NCBI GenBank assembly: GCA_964442285.1
Contig: CAYTZH010000004.1
Span: forward strand, 62,001 to 126,000
DNA from: CAYTZH01 sp964442285
Lineage (GTDB): Bacteria; Myxococcota_A; UBA9160; JAFDET01
Reading direction: 5' to 3'
DNA: 64,000 nucleotides
The number at the start of each line of letters is the position of its first letter. Position 1 is the stretch's first letter. Under the pieces are notes generated by a model. It was not told the DNA's origin, did not search any database, and saw only the letters and a list, made by a program, of their open reading frames with translations. The translations under genes and the position numbers were made by a program. Shown one piece after another: positions 23,277 to 31,741 of the stretch.

Positions 23277-25727
23277 ATGGGTCTGCGCTCGGCGGAGTGC
23301 CGCAGGGGGATCGGCGCGCTGATGCTGGCGGCGAGCCTGGTGCTCGGATGCCAGTCCGACGAGCAGAAGGCGGCGGAGCTGCTCGTCCAGGCCGATCGGG
23401 AATCCGCGGAGGAGGACCATCGCCAGGCCCTGGTGTTCCTGCGCAAGGCCCTGAAGCTCGAGCCGGCGAACGCCGTGATCAACGAGCGCATCGCCGACGC
23501 GTTCCTGGCGCTGGGCCAGCGGAACGAGGCGGCCTTCTACTATGGCGAGACCTATCGCCTGGATCCGCGCAATACGCGGGCGGCGATGCTCCAGGTGCCC
23601 TCGCTCTACGAGAGCGATCCGGACGCGGCCGCTGGGATGATCCGGGAGGTGCTGGAGCAGGCACCCGACGAGCCCCTGGGCCACGTGCGACGGGCCGAGC
23701 TGGCTCTGCTGCGGGTCGAGACGGACGAGGCGCTCGAGGCGGCGCTGACGGCGGCCCAGCTCGCGCCCGACGACCTCCTGGTCCAGCGCACCCTGGCGCT
23801 CGTCTACCGCTCCCGTGTCCGCGAAAAGCGCCTGCGGGGCCACGAGGTCGACCCCGCCGAGATCGCCGCCGCCGTGGAGGCCTACGAGCGGGCCGCGGCG
23901 CTCCACGAGGGAGGCTGGCTCGACCGGATGGGGGCCGCGGCGCTCCTCTCCCGCTGGCCCGACCAGAGGCAGGAGGCCCACCGACACTGGAAGGCGGCAT
24001 TCGCCGCGGCTGGGGAGGCCGCCGAGGCCGAGCGCCCGGCGGCCCGACGTCGGGTGGCCGCCGCCGCCCTGGCGTACGGCGCGAGGACGCAGGACGCGGC
24101 GTTCGTCGAGTGGGCCCTGCGTGCCCGCCTCCAGGTCGATCCGGTCCGGGGCGCGACCTGGATCAGCCTGGCCGCGCTGGCCGGCCGACTCGAGGAGGGC
24201 GGCGCCGAACGGATCTGGGAGGAGGCGTTCTCGCGGCATCCCGAGGAGCCCGGACTGCGGGCCGCCCGCAGTCGCCACCTGGCCATGCAGGGGCGTTGGG
24301 ACGAGGCGGTCGCCGGGCTCGAGGCGTTGCCCCCTGCGATGGGACGCTCGGTGGAGGTTCTCGGGACCCTCGCCGCTCACTACCTCACGATGGCGAAGGT
24401 GGATCGGGCCGAGGCCATCCAGGCGCGCCTCGAGGCCGAGTATCCCGACGCGCTCCAGACCCGGCTCATCCAGGCGCGGGTGCTGATCCGGCAGCAGCGC
24501 GCGGAGGAGGCGGAGCGCCTCCTGGAATCCCTCAGCGCGCGCTACGAAAGCCCCCGGGTCTGGCAGCTGCTGGCGCTGACCAAGCACCAGCTGGGGAACC
24601 CCCTCGCTGCCCTCGCCGCGGTCGACCGGGCGTTCGAGCTGACCGCGATTCCCTCTCCCTCCCTGCACCGGCTCCGGGTGACGCTCCGGGCCGCGGTGGG
24701 AGACTGGGAGGGAACCCGGGCCGCACTGCGCGAGATGCGCCGGGACCGGGTGAAGCTGCGGAGTCGCGACCGCCTGCTGTTCGCCCAGGCCAGCTACGAG
24801 ACCGGCCAGCGCGATCCGGCCCGGCGCGTGCTGGACGGCTTGATCGAGCAGGGAGCGCTTCCGATCGACACGGCGCTGGTCTTCAGTCGGTACGAGCGAG
24901 TCACGGAGCCGAAGCGTGGCCTGGAGCTGGTGGAGGCTGCGCTCGAACGCGCGCCGGACCACGAAGGCCTCGTGCGGGCCGCCGTCGCCCTGGATCTGGA
25001 GGCCGGCGAGCCCGAGCGCGCCCTGGCGCGGTTCGGCACGGGCGAGGTCTCGCCGTCGCTGCTGCTCCTGCGGGCCCGCGTCCACAACCAGCTCGGCCGG
25101 CTCGCGGAAGCCGAGCGCGATGCCCGTGCAGCCTTCGGACACAGCCCGCGGCCACCCGGCGCCGCATCGCTCCTGACGACGATCCTCGAGCAGACCGAAC
25201 GGCGCCCCGAGGCCATCGGCCTGCTCCAGTCGGAGGCGGAGGCCGGCACGCTGTCCAGCCAGGAGTACTGGCTCCTCGGCCGGATGTACCTCTCCGAAGG
25301 GCAGCTTCCGCGGGCGCGCGACATGTTCGAGAAGACCCTCGAGGGCAGGCCGGGCTTCGAGGCCGCGCGCAACGACCTGGCCTACGTGCTGGCGGAGATC
25401 GGCGACGACCTGGATCGCGCCCTCGCGCTGGCCCGGGCGGCGCGTGAAGCCCGCTCCGACGACGCGGCCATCGCCGACACGCTGGGATGGGTCTATCACC
25501 GCCGCGGGCTGCACGAGCCGGCGGCGGCCGAGTTCCGCACCGCCATCCAGCTTGCGTCCCGCCACGGCGCCGTGCCCGCCCTCTTCCACTACCACCTGGG
25601 CCTCGCGCTCCAGTCCCTGGGGCGGAGCGCGGAGGCCGTGGAGGCCTTCGACGCGGCCCTGGCGATCGACCCCTCCCACGAGGGCGCCCGGGAGGCCCGC
25701 GCCCGGGCCGCCGTCGCCGCGGGCTGA
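23277..25727 (+). CDS. Second large TPR-repeat lipoprotein
   Basis: 816 residues with a lipobox LVLGC (Cys25). TPR units span nearly the whole mature protein; the first is ALVFLRKALKLEPANAVINE and the last SLGRSAEAVEAFDAALAIDP. The start follows GAGGAGGAAG by a few bases. It is a paralogue in layout of the gene just upstream (near-equal length, the same closing RNDLAYVLAEIG-type repeat), so the pair looks like an old tandem duplication. The last 827 bp are overlapped on the other strand by the open frame of the gene at 24901. Function is probably protein-protein scaffolding at the envelope; partners are unknown. Confidence 0.8.
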   Translation: MGLRSAECRRGIGALMLAASLVLGCQSDEQKAAELLVQADRESAEEDHRQALVFLRKALKLEPANAVINERIADAFLALGQRNEAAFYYGETYRLDPRNTRAAMLQVPSLYESDPDAAAGMIREVLEQAPDEPLGHVRRAELALLRVETDEALEAALTAAQLAPDDLLVQRTLALVYRSRVREKRLRGHEVDPAEIAAAVEAYERAAALHEGGWLDRMGAAALLSRWPDQRQEAHRHWKAAFAAAGEAAEAERPAARRRVAAAALAYGARTQDAAFVEWALRARLQVDPVRGATWISLAALAGRLEEGGAERIWEEAFSRHPEEPGLRAARSRHLAMQGRWDEAVAGLEALPPAMGRSVEVLGTLAAHYLTMAKVDRAEAIQARLEAEYPDALQTRLIQARVLIRQQRAEEAERLLESLSARYESPRVWQLLALTKHQLGNPLAALAAVDRAFELTAIPSPSLHRLRVTLRAAVGDWEGTRAALREMRRDRVKLRSRDRLLFAQASYETGQRDPARRVLDGLIEQGALPIDTALVFSRYERVTEPKRGLELVEAALERAPDHEGLVRAAVALDLEAGEPERALARFGTGEVSPSLLLLRARVHNQLGRLAEAERDARAAFGHSPRPPGAASLLTTILEQTERRPEAIGLLQSEAEAGTLSSQEYWLLGRMYLSEGQLPRARDMFEKTLEGRPGFEAARNDLAYVLAEIGDDLDRALALARAAREARSDDAAIADTLGWVYHRRGLHEPAAAEFRTAIQLASRHGAVPALFHYHLGLALQSLGRSAEAVEAFDAALAIDPSHEGAREARARAAVAAG

Positions 25728-27432
25728 GTCGGCGTGCGCCGGGTGGCGCGGCCGGGCGCCCTCCGGGCGCGCCGGAGGTCCTGCCGCCTCGCCGGCGTTC
25801 CAGGGACTCCAGCTGGCCGCGGATCGGGTCGCTGAACGGCCCCCCCTTCGCGAGGGCGCGTCGATAGGCGGTCGCTGCCGCGTCGGCTTCGCCGCGCACC
25901 ACGTGGGCGAACCCGATCCGCATGAGCTCCGACTGGTCGGGGTCGTCGTGGCGGCCCAGGCGCTCCAGTTCGCGTCGGGCCAGGTCCTCGAGCATGGCCT
26001 GGAACACGGGATGGTGTCGGACGATCTCGAGCTGGGGATGGTTGACGAGCGCGGCCAGATCCGAGAAGCCGAGATCCACGGCGCGCTGGAAGGCCCGGCC
26101 GGCGGCCGCCCCGTCCCCGCGGCTGGCGGCCTGGTGTCCCCGCAGGAGCGCGGCCTGCATCCCGTCGGGATAGTGGAGCGCCGCGTCCATCATCATCTTC
26201 GTCATGTCCTGGAAGACCGGCGCGCGCTGGCGGCTCTGAACGGCCAACAGCGCCATGAGCAGGACCGCCGCGGCCGCGGCTACCGGGCCGGCGGCGGAGC
26301 GGACCTCCCGGGCCGATGGACCCAGGCGGGCGACGAGAGCCGTCCAGGCACGGCCGCCCGCCAGCAGCGCTCCCCCGATCAGTCCGGGCAGGATCGGATG
26401 CAGATAGCGGTCGCCCATCGGAAAGATGAACACGAACACCTGCGAGACCGGGGCGAAGGCGCCCGCGGCGATGAGCCAGAAGGCCGCCTCCTCCTCCCGG
26501 CGTACGAGGGTGAGGACCGTCCGGGCCCCCAGGGCCAGCAGGCACACCAGGCCGCCCAGCCACCACGGGTCCAGCCACGAGGTCGCGGCCGGCGGCTCGT
26601 GGAAGGTCGACACGCCGGCGCCGGTCGCCGCCATCACGAGGTAGCGCATGGCGATGGCGACGACCGTGCGCGCGTGGACCACCGGACTCTCGTGGATCAC
26701 GAGGCGGACGTCGGACTGACGCTGGAAGGCCGCCATCTCCGGCACCGCGACGAGGCCGAACAGAACGACCCAGCCGCCGAGCCAGGCCCAGTGCGGCGGG
26801 GCGCCTTCCCGGGACTGTCGGACCCAGGCCTGGACGGCGGCGACGGGCAGCGCGAAGACCGTCTGGATCTTCGTCAGCAGGGCCAGCCCGAAGAGCAGCA
26901 TCGCCAGACCCGGGTGACGGGCGTGGAGCAGCAGGGCCCCGAGGGCCAGCCCCAGGGCGACGAGGGTCTTGAGCTGGAAGATCCAGCCCACCACCTCGGC
27001 GTTGGCGGGATGGACGAGGAAGAGGGCCGCGCCGAGCCCTGCGGCCACGCCGGGGATGGCCGCCCGTCGGAAGAAGGGGATCAGCAGCGCCGACACGAGC
27101 CCGTGGAGCACGGCGTTCACGACCCGGTACCCGCGGGTGCGGTCTTCCCAGAGCTCCCACTCGGCGGCGTGCACCAGCAGGTGGACCGGTGCGTAGTTGA
27201 ACGTGTAGACCGTCGGCGGTCCCCACGGATCGAGAATCGCCCGCACGTTCTCCCAGGACAGCCCGTGGGCGTAGGGGTTGTTCACCAGGACCAGGAAGTC
27301 GTCGGACAGGAAGTCGCCGTCGAAGGCGGGCGCGGCCATCCAGGCGGAGAGCGCGACGAAGGACGCGCAGATGAGGAGCGCCCGTCCGACGCGGCGGACC
27401 GCGGGCGGGATCCCGGAGAGCGTGGCCGCCAC
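24901..27432 (-). CDS. TMTC-like GT-C membrane glycosyltransferase with TPR tail; 3' end overlaps a convergent gene
   Basis: 843 codons. Residues 1-420 carry about ten helices with GT-C landmarks: acidic FLSDDFLVLVNNPYA in the first loop, GYRVVNAVLHGLVSALL, and FLVHPANAEVVGWI, as in TMTC/PMT-type O-glycosyltransferases that use a polyprenyl-phosphate sugar. A short TPR-like part reaches about residue 560 (RGQLESLERRR). Beyond that the frame is Arg/Pro-rich and simply antisense to the TPR gene; no in-frame stop occurs before 24901. Either the true stop was lost by mutation or frameshift, or the protein carries a junk tail. The GTG start has TAGCCT 8 nt upstream and no Shine-Dalgarno sequence. 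The sugar donor could come from a GT2 such as that at 11406. Confidence 0.7.
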   Translation of the reverse strand: MAATLSGIPPAVRRVGRALLICASFVALSAWMAAPAFDGDFLSDDFLVLVNNPYAHGLSWENVRAILDPWGPPTVYTFNYAPVHLLVHAAEWELWEDRTRGYRVVNAVLHGLVSALLIPFFRRAAIPGVAAGLGAALFLVHPANAEVVGWIFQLKTLVALGLALGALLLHARHPGLAMLLFGLALLTKIQTVFALPVAAVQAWVRQSREGAPPHWAWLGGWVVLFGLVAVPEMAAFQRQSDVRLVIHESPVVHARTVVAIAMRYLVMAATGAGVSTFHEPPAATSWLDPWWLGGLVCLLALGARTVLTLVRREEEAAFWLIAAGAFAPVSQVFVFIFPMGDRYLHPILPGLIGGALLAGGRAWTALVARLGPSAREVRSAAGPVAAAAAVLLMALLAVQSRQRAPVFQDMTKMMMDAALHYPDGMQAALLRGHQAASRGDGAAAGRAFQRAVDLGFSDLAALVNHPQLEIVRHHPVFQAMLEDLARRELERLGRHDDPDQSELMRIGFAHVVRGEADAAATAYRRALAKGGPFSDPIRGQLESLERRRGGRTSGAPGGRPAAPPGARRLSPRRRRPGRGPPGRPRGRGRSPGPRRRPPRPPRSAPGTGARGPGGSGRGRARRRGGTQAGWRCGTRPPPARAARGGDRPIPACRRWPRRRSGLHAPPGPARGRDPGRRRSPPARRPGRCARPRSPACPRGSSRTCRAPAEAALRRGTSGRGASTPGWTACRPPPPTGAGRWPRGAVRSARGSSSGAMRRRVAAGCVRRLHGHRARLPRAGRAGCGRGPAGAAATARPRPCRTAPGRARARRPPDPGRRRPARGLRGPARVRAQPPPAPGHASAP

Positions 27433-27440
27433 GGCCGCGG

Positions 27441-27446
27441 AGGCTA
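27441..27446 (-). promoter_or_regulatory. TANNNT -10 box (TAGCCT)
   Basis: TAGCCT on the minus strand ends 8 nt before the GTG at 27432; no Shine-Dalgarno sequence is present. Same box and spacing style as at 20653. Confidence 0.5.
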
Positions 27447-27480
27447 CCCCATTTCCTCGCGCGCCGACCGGTGTGGCCGC

Positions 27481-27525
27481 GCCCGTGCGCGCCCGTGCGC
27501 GGCCGTGCGCGGCCGTGCGCGGCCG
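27481..27525. repeat. Decamer tandem repeat
   Basis: Four 10-bp units, GCCCGTGCGC twice then GGCCGTGCGC twice, plus a partial fifth, in the divergent region between the TMTC-like gene and the sulfatase-like gene. Pure G/C alternation of this kind can form strong secondary structure or Z-DNA; a role is unproven. Confidence 0.8.
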
Positions 27526-27554
27526 GTCCCGCCCCCATCTGCTAGACCCGCTTC

Positions 27555-28748
27555 ATGCGGAGCGTGGCGCTCGCGGTCGCGGCGGCAGGGATCCTCGCCT
27601 GCGCCGGCGAAGGGCCGTCCCCGAGCGTCCTGCTCGTCAGCGTGGACGGCCTGCGCCTCGACGCGGTCGACGTCTACGGCGGTCCCTTCGCCGAGACCCC
27701 GGTGATCGACGGCCTCGCCCGGGTGGCGACCGTCTACAGTCAGGCCGTGACGCCGGCCACCGACACCGCCGCGGCCCACGGAAGCCTGCTGACGGGCCGC
27801 TACCCGCCGCGCCACGGCCTGCGTCACCCGGACGCATCCCTCGCCACGGACGCGACCTCGCTGGCGGAATCCCTCCGCGACCAGGGCTTCGCCACGGCCG
27901 CGTTCGTCTCGAGCGAGGCTCTGGGCCCGCGCACGGGCCTCGGGCGTGGCTTCGCGGTCCACGACGCCCCGGCCGCCGGCAGCCGGCCCGCCGGCGACAC
28001 GGTCGCCGCCGCCGCGGCGTGGCTCGACGCGCGCGACCGCGCGCGACCCTTCCTGCTGTGGGTCCACCTGGGGGCGGTCCTCGCGGAGGCCGAGGCCATT
28101 CCGGCGCCCCCCGACCTCGCGCCGGGCAGCGAGGACGAGCGACGCTGGACGACCGTCCGCTACTACCGGGCGGCGACCCGCCTGGACGAGCAGGTCGGCC
28201 TCCTGTTCCGGGCGCTGCGCGGGACGGCCGCCTTCAACCGGATGCTCGTCGCCGTGCTGGCCTCCCATGGCGAGGTGCTCGGCGAGCACGGGCGTCCACC
28301 GGGCGCGCACGCCCGCTTGCTCACCGAGGCCGCGGTGCGGATTCCCTTCGTCCTGCGCCTGCCCGGGGCCCTCCGACCGGGTGCGGTGTCGGCCCCGGTG
28401 AGCCTCGTCGACCTGCGCCCGACCCTGCTCGCGGCGCTGGACCTGTCGGCGCCCGGAGACGGTGCCGGACGCAGCCTCCTGGCCGCGCCCGACGACCCGG
28501 CGCGTCCGCTCTACAGCGAGGCCCCCGGCGCCCCCGACCCGACCCTCACGAGCCTGCGGATGGGCGGCTGGAAGCTGGTGGAGGGCGCGGCCCAGCGGGC
28601 AGCGCTCTTCGACCTGCGCCGCGACCCCGGCGAGCGACGGAACCTGGCCGCGGAGCACCCCGAGCTGGTCCACCGCCTGGCGCGGGCCCGTTCGCAGCTG
28701 GGCGACGGGGCGGGGGACGGATTGGCCCCGGACGATCGGTTTCGTTAG
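27555..28748 (+). CDS. Degenerate sulfatase-superfamily lipoprotein
   Basis: 397 residues with lipobox GILAC (Cys16). The alkaline-phosphatase fold is visible: LLVSVDGLRLDAV (first metal Asp), GSLLTGRYPPRHG, and a C-terminal MGGWKLVEG plus DLRRDPGERRNLAAEHPE typical of sulfatases. The nucleophile region reads TPATDTAAAHGS, with no C/S-x-P-x-R. The usual S-D-H-G second metal site is LASHGEV, with the aspartate replaced by serine. Catalysis by the standard mechanism is therefore doubtful, and it may bind rather than hydrolyse esters. The start ATG has a near-consensus TAGACC box 6 nt upstream and no Shine-Dalgarno sequence. Confidence 0.7.
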   Translation: MRSVALAVAAAGILACAGEGPSPSVLLVSVDGLRLDAVDVYGGPFAETPVIDGLARVATVYSQAVTPATDTAAAHGSLLTGRYPPRHGLRHPDASLATDATSLAESLRDQGFATAAFVSSEALGPRTGLGRGFAVHDAPAAGSRPAGDTVAAAAAWLDARDRARPFLLWVHLGAVLAEAEAIPAPPDLAPGSEDERRWTTVRYYRAATRLDEQVGLLFRALRGTAAFNRMLVAVLASHGEVLGEHGRPPGAHARLLTEAAVRIPFVLRLPGALRPGAVSAPVSLVDLRPTLLAALDLSAPGDGAGRSLLAAPDDPARPLYSEAPGAPDPTLTSLRMGGWKLVEGAAQRAALFDLRRDPGERRNLAAEHPELVHRLARARSQLGDGAGDGLAPDDRFR

Positions 28749-28782
28749 CTTAAACGCACACTTGTAAGGACAAGGAGCCGCC

Positions 28783-30777
28783 ATGGCCCCCGCCGACCCT
28801 CCCGCCCGGCCCGAGCGCGACCGCCCCTGGGTGTTCCGGACCTACTCCGGCCACTCCTCGGCCAAGGCCAGCAACGCCCTCTACCGCACCAACCTGGCCA
28901 AGGGCCAGACCGGTCTCTCGGTGGCCTTCGACCTGCCGACCCAGACCGGCTACGACGCCGACCACCCCCTGGCCCGGGGCGAGGTGGGCAAGGTCGGCGT
29001 GCCCATCAGCGGCATCGAGGACATGGCGGCGCTCTTCGAGGCGATCCCCCTCGAGCAGATGAACACCTCGATGACCATCAACGCCACGGCGGCCTGGCTG
29101 CTGGCGCTGTACGTGGCGGCGGCGGAGCGGCAGGGGGTGCGGGCCGAGCAGCTCCAGGGCACGACCCAGAACGACATCGTGAAGGAGTACCTCTCCCGCG
29201 GCACCTACGTCTTCCCGCCGGAGCCGTCCATGCGCCTGATCAGCGACATGGTGGCCTACACCGTCGACGCGATCCCCAAGTGGAACCCCATCAACATCTG
29301 CTCCTACCACCTGCAGGAGGCGGGGGCGACGCCGGTCCAGGAGATCGCCTACTCCATGGCCAACGCCATCGGCGTGCTCGACGCCGTGCGGGCGCGAGAC
29401 GACGTGCCCGACGACGCCCTGCCCCGCGTCTTCGCCCGGATCTCCTTCTTCCTCAACGCCGGGATCCGCTTCGTGGAGGAGGTCTGCAAGGGCCGGGCGA
29501 TGACCGAGCTCTGGGAGTGGATCGGACGCGAGCGCTACGGCGTCGAGGATCCGAAGGCGCTCCGCTTCCGCTACGGCGTGCAGGTGAACAGCCTGGGCCT
29601 CACCGAGGCGCAGCCCGAGAACAACGTCATCCGCATCGTGCTCGAGGCCCTGGGCGTCACCCTCTCGAAGAAGGCCCGCTGCCGCGCCCTCCAGCTGCCG
29701 GCCTGGAACGAGGCCCTGGGCCTGCCGCGGCCGTGGGACCAGCAGTGGTCCCTGCGCATCCAGCAGATCCTGGCCTACGAGACCGACCTGCTCGAGTACG
29801 ACGACCTCTTCGACGGCTCCACGGTGGTGGAGGGCCGCACCCAGGAGCTCCTGGACGCCGCCCGGGAGGAGCTGCAGCGGGTGCTCGACATGGGCGGCGC
29901 GGTGGCCGCCATCGAGAACGCCTACATGAAGCAGCGCCTGGTCGAGTCCCACACCGGGCGGGTGCGGGCGATCGAGTCCGGCGAGCTGCAGGTGGTGGGG
30001 GTCAACTCCTTCACCGAGAGCGAGGCCTCGCCGCTGCTCGAGGGCAGCCAGAACATCCTCAAGGTGGACGAGAGCGCCGAGCGCGAGCAGATCGAACGGC
30101 TGCGGGCCTACCGGGCCCAGCGCAACCAGACCGAGGTGGAGGCGGCGCTCCAGAGCCTGAAGGACGTCCTGGCCGACGGTGGCAACGTGATGCCGCCGTC
30201 GATCCGCGCGGCCCACGCCGGGGTCACCACGGGCGAGTGGACCGAGCAGCTGCGCCGCCTCTTCGGCGAGTACCGGGCCCCCACGGGCGTCTCGGGTCAC
30301 GCGGGCGAGGTCGCCTCGCCGGAGGCCGAGCGGGTGCGCGAGCGGGTGCGGGCCCAGTCCGAGCGCCTGGGCCGGCCCCTCAAGATCCTGGTGGGCAAGC
30401 CGGGCCTCGACGGTCACTCCAACGGCGCCGAGCAGATCGCCGTCAAGGCGCGCGACCTCGGCATGGAGGTCGTCTACGAGGGCATCCGCCTGACCCCGGA
30501 GGAGATCGTGCAGTCGGCCCGGGACGAGGGCGTGCACGTGATCGGCCTCTCGATCCTCTCGGGCTCCCACGGCGTGCTGGTGCTCGACGTACTGGAGCGC
30601 CTGCGGCAGCGGGAGCTGGGCGACCTGCCCGTGGTGGTGGGCGGGATCATCCCGGAAGAGGACGCGGACCGGCTGCGCAACGCCGGGGTGCGGCGGGTCT
30701 ACACGCCCAAGGACTACGACCTGGTCCGCATCATGGACGAGATCGTCGACGTGGTGTCGGAGGCGCCCGCTGGCTGA
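28783..30777 (+). CDS. meaA: Ethylmalonyl-CoA mutase (MeaA/Ecm type)
   Basis: 664 residues in one chain. The substrate barrel contains FRTYSGHSSAKASNALYRTN, FDLPTQTGYDADHPLARG and QGTTQNDIVKEY, which match ethylmalonyl-CoA mutases better than methylmalonyl-CoA mutases. The C-terminal B12 domain has the base-off ligand motif DGHSNG (His545) and GLSILSGSH. The enzyme converts (2R)-ethylmalonyl-CoA to methylsuccinyl-CoA in the ethylmalonyl-CoA pathway for acetate or C1/C2 assimilation, in the cytoplasm. AAGGAG precedes the ATG. The chaperone MeaB overlaps the 3' end and a cobalamin adenosyltransferase lies 2.3 kb on, so this is a B12-mutase block. Ccr, epimerase and methylsuccinyl-CoA dehydrogenase are not in the window. 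Confidence 0.88.
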   Translation: MAPADPPARPERDRPWVFRTYSGHSSAKASNALYRTNLAKGQTGLSVAFDLPTQTGYDADHPLARGEVGKVGVPISGIEDMAALFEAIPLEQMNTSMTINATAAWLLALYVAAAERQGVRAEQLQGTTQNDIVKEYLSRGTYVFPPEPSMRLISDMVAYTVDAIPKWNPINICSYHLQEAGATPVQEIAYSMANAIGVLDAVRARDDVPDDALPRVFARISFFLNAGIRFVEEVCKGRAMTELWEWIGRERYGVEDPKALRFRYGVQVNSLGLTEAQPENNVIRIVLEALGVTLSKKARCRALQLPAWNEALGLPRPWDQQWSLRIQQILAYETDLLEYDDLFDGSTVVEGRTQELLDAAREELQRVLDMGGAVAAIENAYMKQRLVESHTGRVRAIESGELQVVGVNSFTESEASPLLEGSQNILKVDESAEREQIERLRAYRAQRNQTEVEAALQSLKDVLADGGNVMPPSIRAAHAGVTTGEWTEQLRRLFGEYRAPTGVSGHAGEVASPEAERVRERVRAQSERLGRPLKILVGKPGLDGHSNGAEQIAVKARDLGMEVVYEGIRLTPEEIVQSARDEGVHVIGLSILSGSHGVLVLDVLERLRQRELGDLPVVVGGIIPEEDADRLRNAGVRRVYTPKDYDLVRIMDEIVDVVSEAPAG

Positions 30778-31741
30778 CCTCGCCGAGCGGCTGCTGGCCC
30801 GCGATCGCGAGGCGGTGGCCGACGCCCTCAACCTGGTGGACGACACCCGGCCGGACCGCCGGCGCGAGGCCCTGCAGCTGCTCGCGCGGCTGGAGCGCGA
30901 CTCCGCCTTCCCCGGCGCCCAGCGGGTGGGGGTGACCGGCGCGCCGGGCGCCGGCAAATCCACCCTCCTCGACGCGCTGGTGCGTCGCCTGCGCGAGGCC
31001 GGCCAGAGCGTCGGCATCGTGGCCGTCGACCCCTCCAGCCGGCGCACGGGGGGCGCGCTGCTGGGCGACCGCTTCCGGGTGCGCTCCCGGGGCGCCGACC
31101 CGGGCCTGTTCTTCCGCTCCCTGGCGGCGCGGGACCGTCTGGGCGGGCTCTCGGCGGCGGCCCGCGCGAGCCTGGTGGTGCTGGCGGCCGCCTTCGACCG
31201 GGTCTTCGTGGAGACCGTCGGCGTGGGGCAGTCGGAGAGCCACGTGCGCGACGTGGCCGACACGCTGCTGTTCGTGGCCCAGCCGGGCGCCGGCGACGAG
31301 CTCCAGTTCATGAAGGCCGGGCTGCTCGAGCTGCCCGACGTCTTCGCCGTGAACAAGGCGGACCTGGGCGCCGCCGCGGAGCGCACCGCCAGCGAGCTGG
31401 CCGGCGGGCTGGGGCTGGCCGAGACCGTCGACCGCGGCTGGCGGCCCCCGGTGCTCCGGGTCTCGGCCCGGGACGGCACGGGGATCGGGCCCCTGATCGA
31501 GGCCCTGGACGCCCACCGCGCCCACCTGCTCGAGGCGGGCGATCTGCGGGAGCGACGGCGGAGGGGGGCGGCGCGCTGGGTCGCGGACGTCCTGGGACAC
31601 CGCTACGGCACCCACGGCGTGGACGCCCTCGGCGGCCCGGAGGCCGTGTCCGCACGCCTGGCCGAGGTGGACCTGGCCTCGGCCTTCGAGACCGCCGCGA
31701 CCCTCGGGCGCGAGATCGAGGAGGCCCTGCGCAAGGCATGA
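30770..31741 (+). CDS. meaB: MeaB-family G-protein chaperone of B12-dependent mutase
   Basis: About 323 residues. P-loop GAPGAGKST near residue 60, AVDPSSRRTGGALLGDR, ETVGVGQSE and FAVNKADLG identify the MeaB/ArgK GTPase family, which protects acyl-CoA mutases and gates adenosylcobalamin loading and unloading. The start needs care: the first ATG/GTG/TTG in frame is GTG 30815, but the 15 codons before it read LADLAERLLARDREA and match the conserved N-terminus of the family. The CTG at 30770, with GGAGG about 6 nt upstream and overlapping the mutase stop region, is the likely start. The stop overlaps the next gene (ATGA). Confidence 0.88.
   Translation: MADLAERLLARDREAVADALNLVDDTRPDRRREALQLLARLERDSAFPGAQRVGVTGAPGAGKSTLLDALVRRLREAGQSVGIVAVDPSSRRTGGALLGDRFRVRSRGADPGLFFRSLAARDRLGGLSAAARASLVVLAAAFDRVFVETVGVGQSESHVRDVADTLLFVAQPGAGDELQFMKAGLLELPDVFAVNKADLGAAAERTASELAGGLGLAETVDRGWRPPVLRVSARDGTGIGPLIEALDAHRAHLLEAGDLRERRRRGAARWVADVLGHRYGTHGVDALGGPEAVSARLAEVDLASAFETAATLGREIEEALRKA

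Noticed and set aside
27481..27525. Decamer repeat as CRISPR or origin iterons
   Set aside because: Units are adjacent without spacers, only four to five copies, and no replication gene is close.
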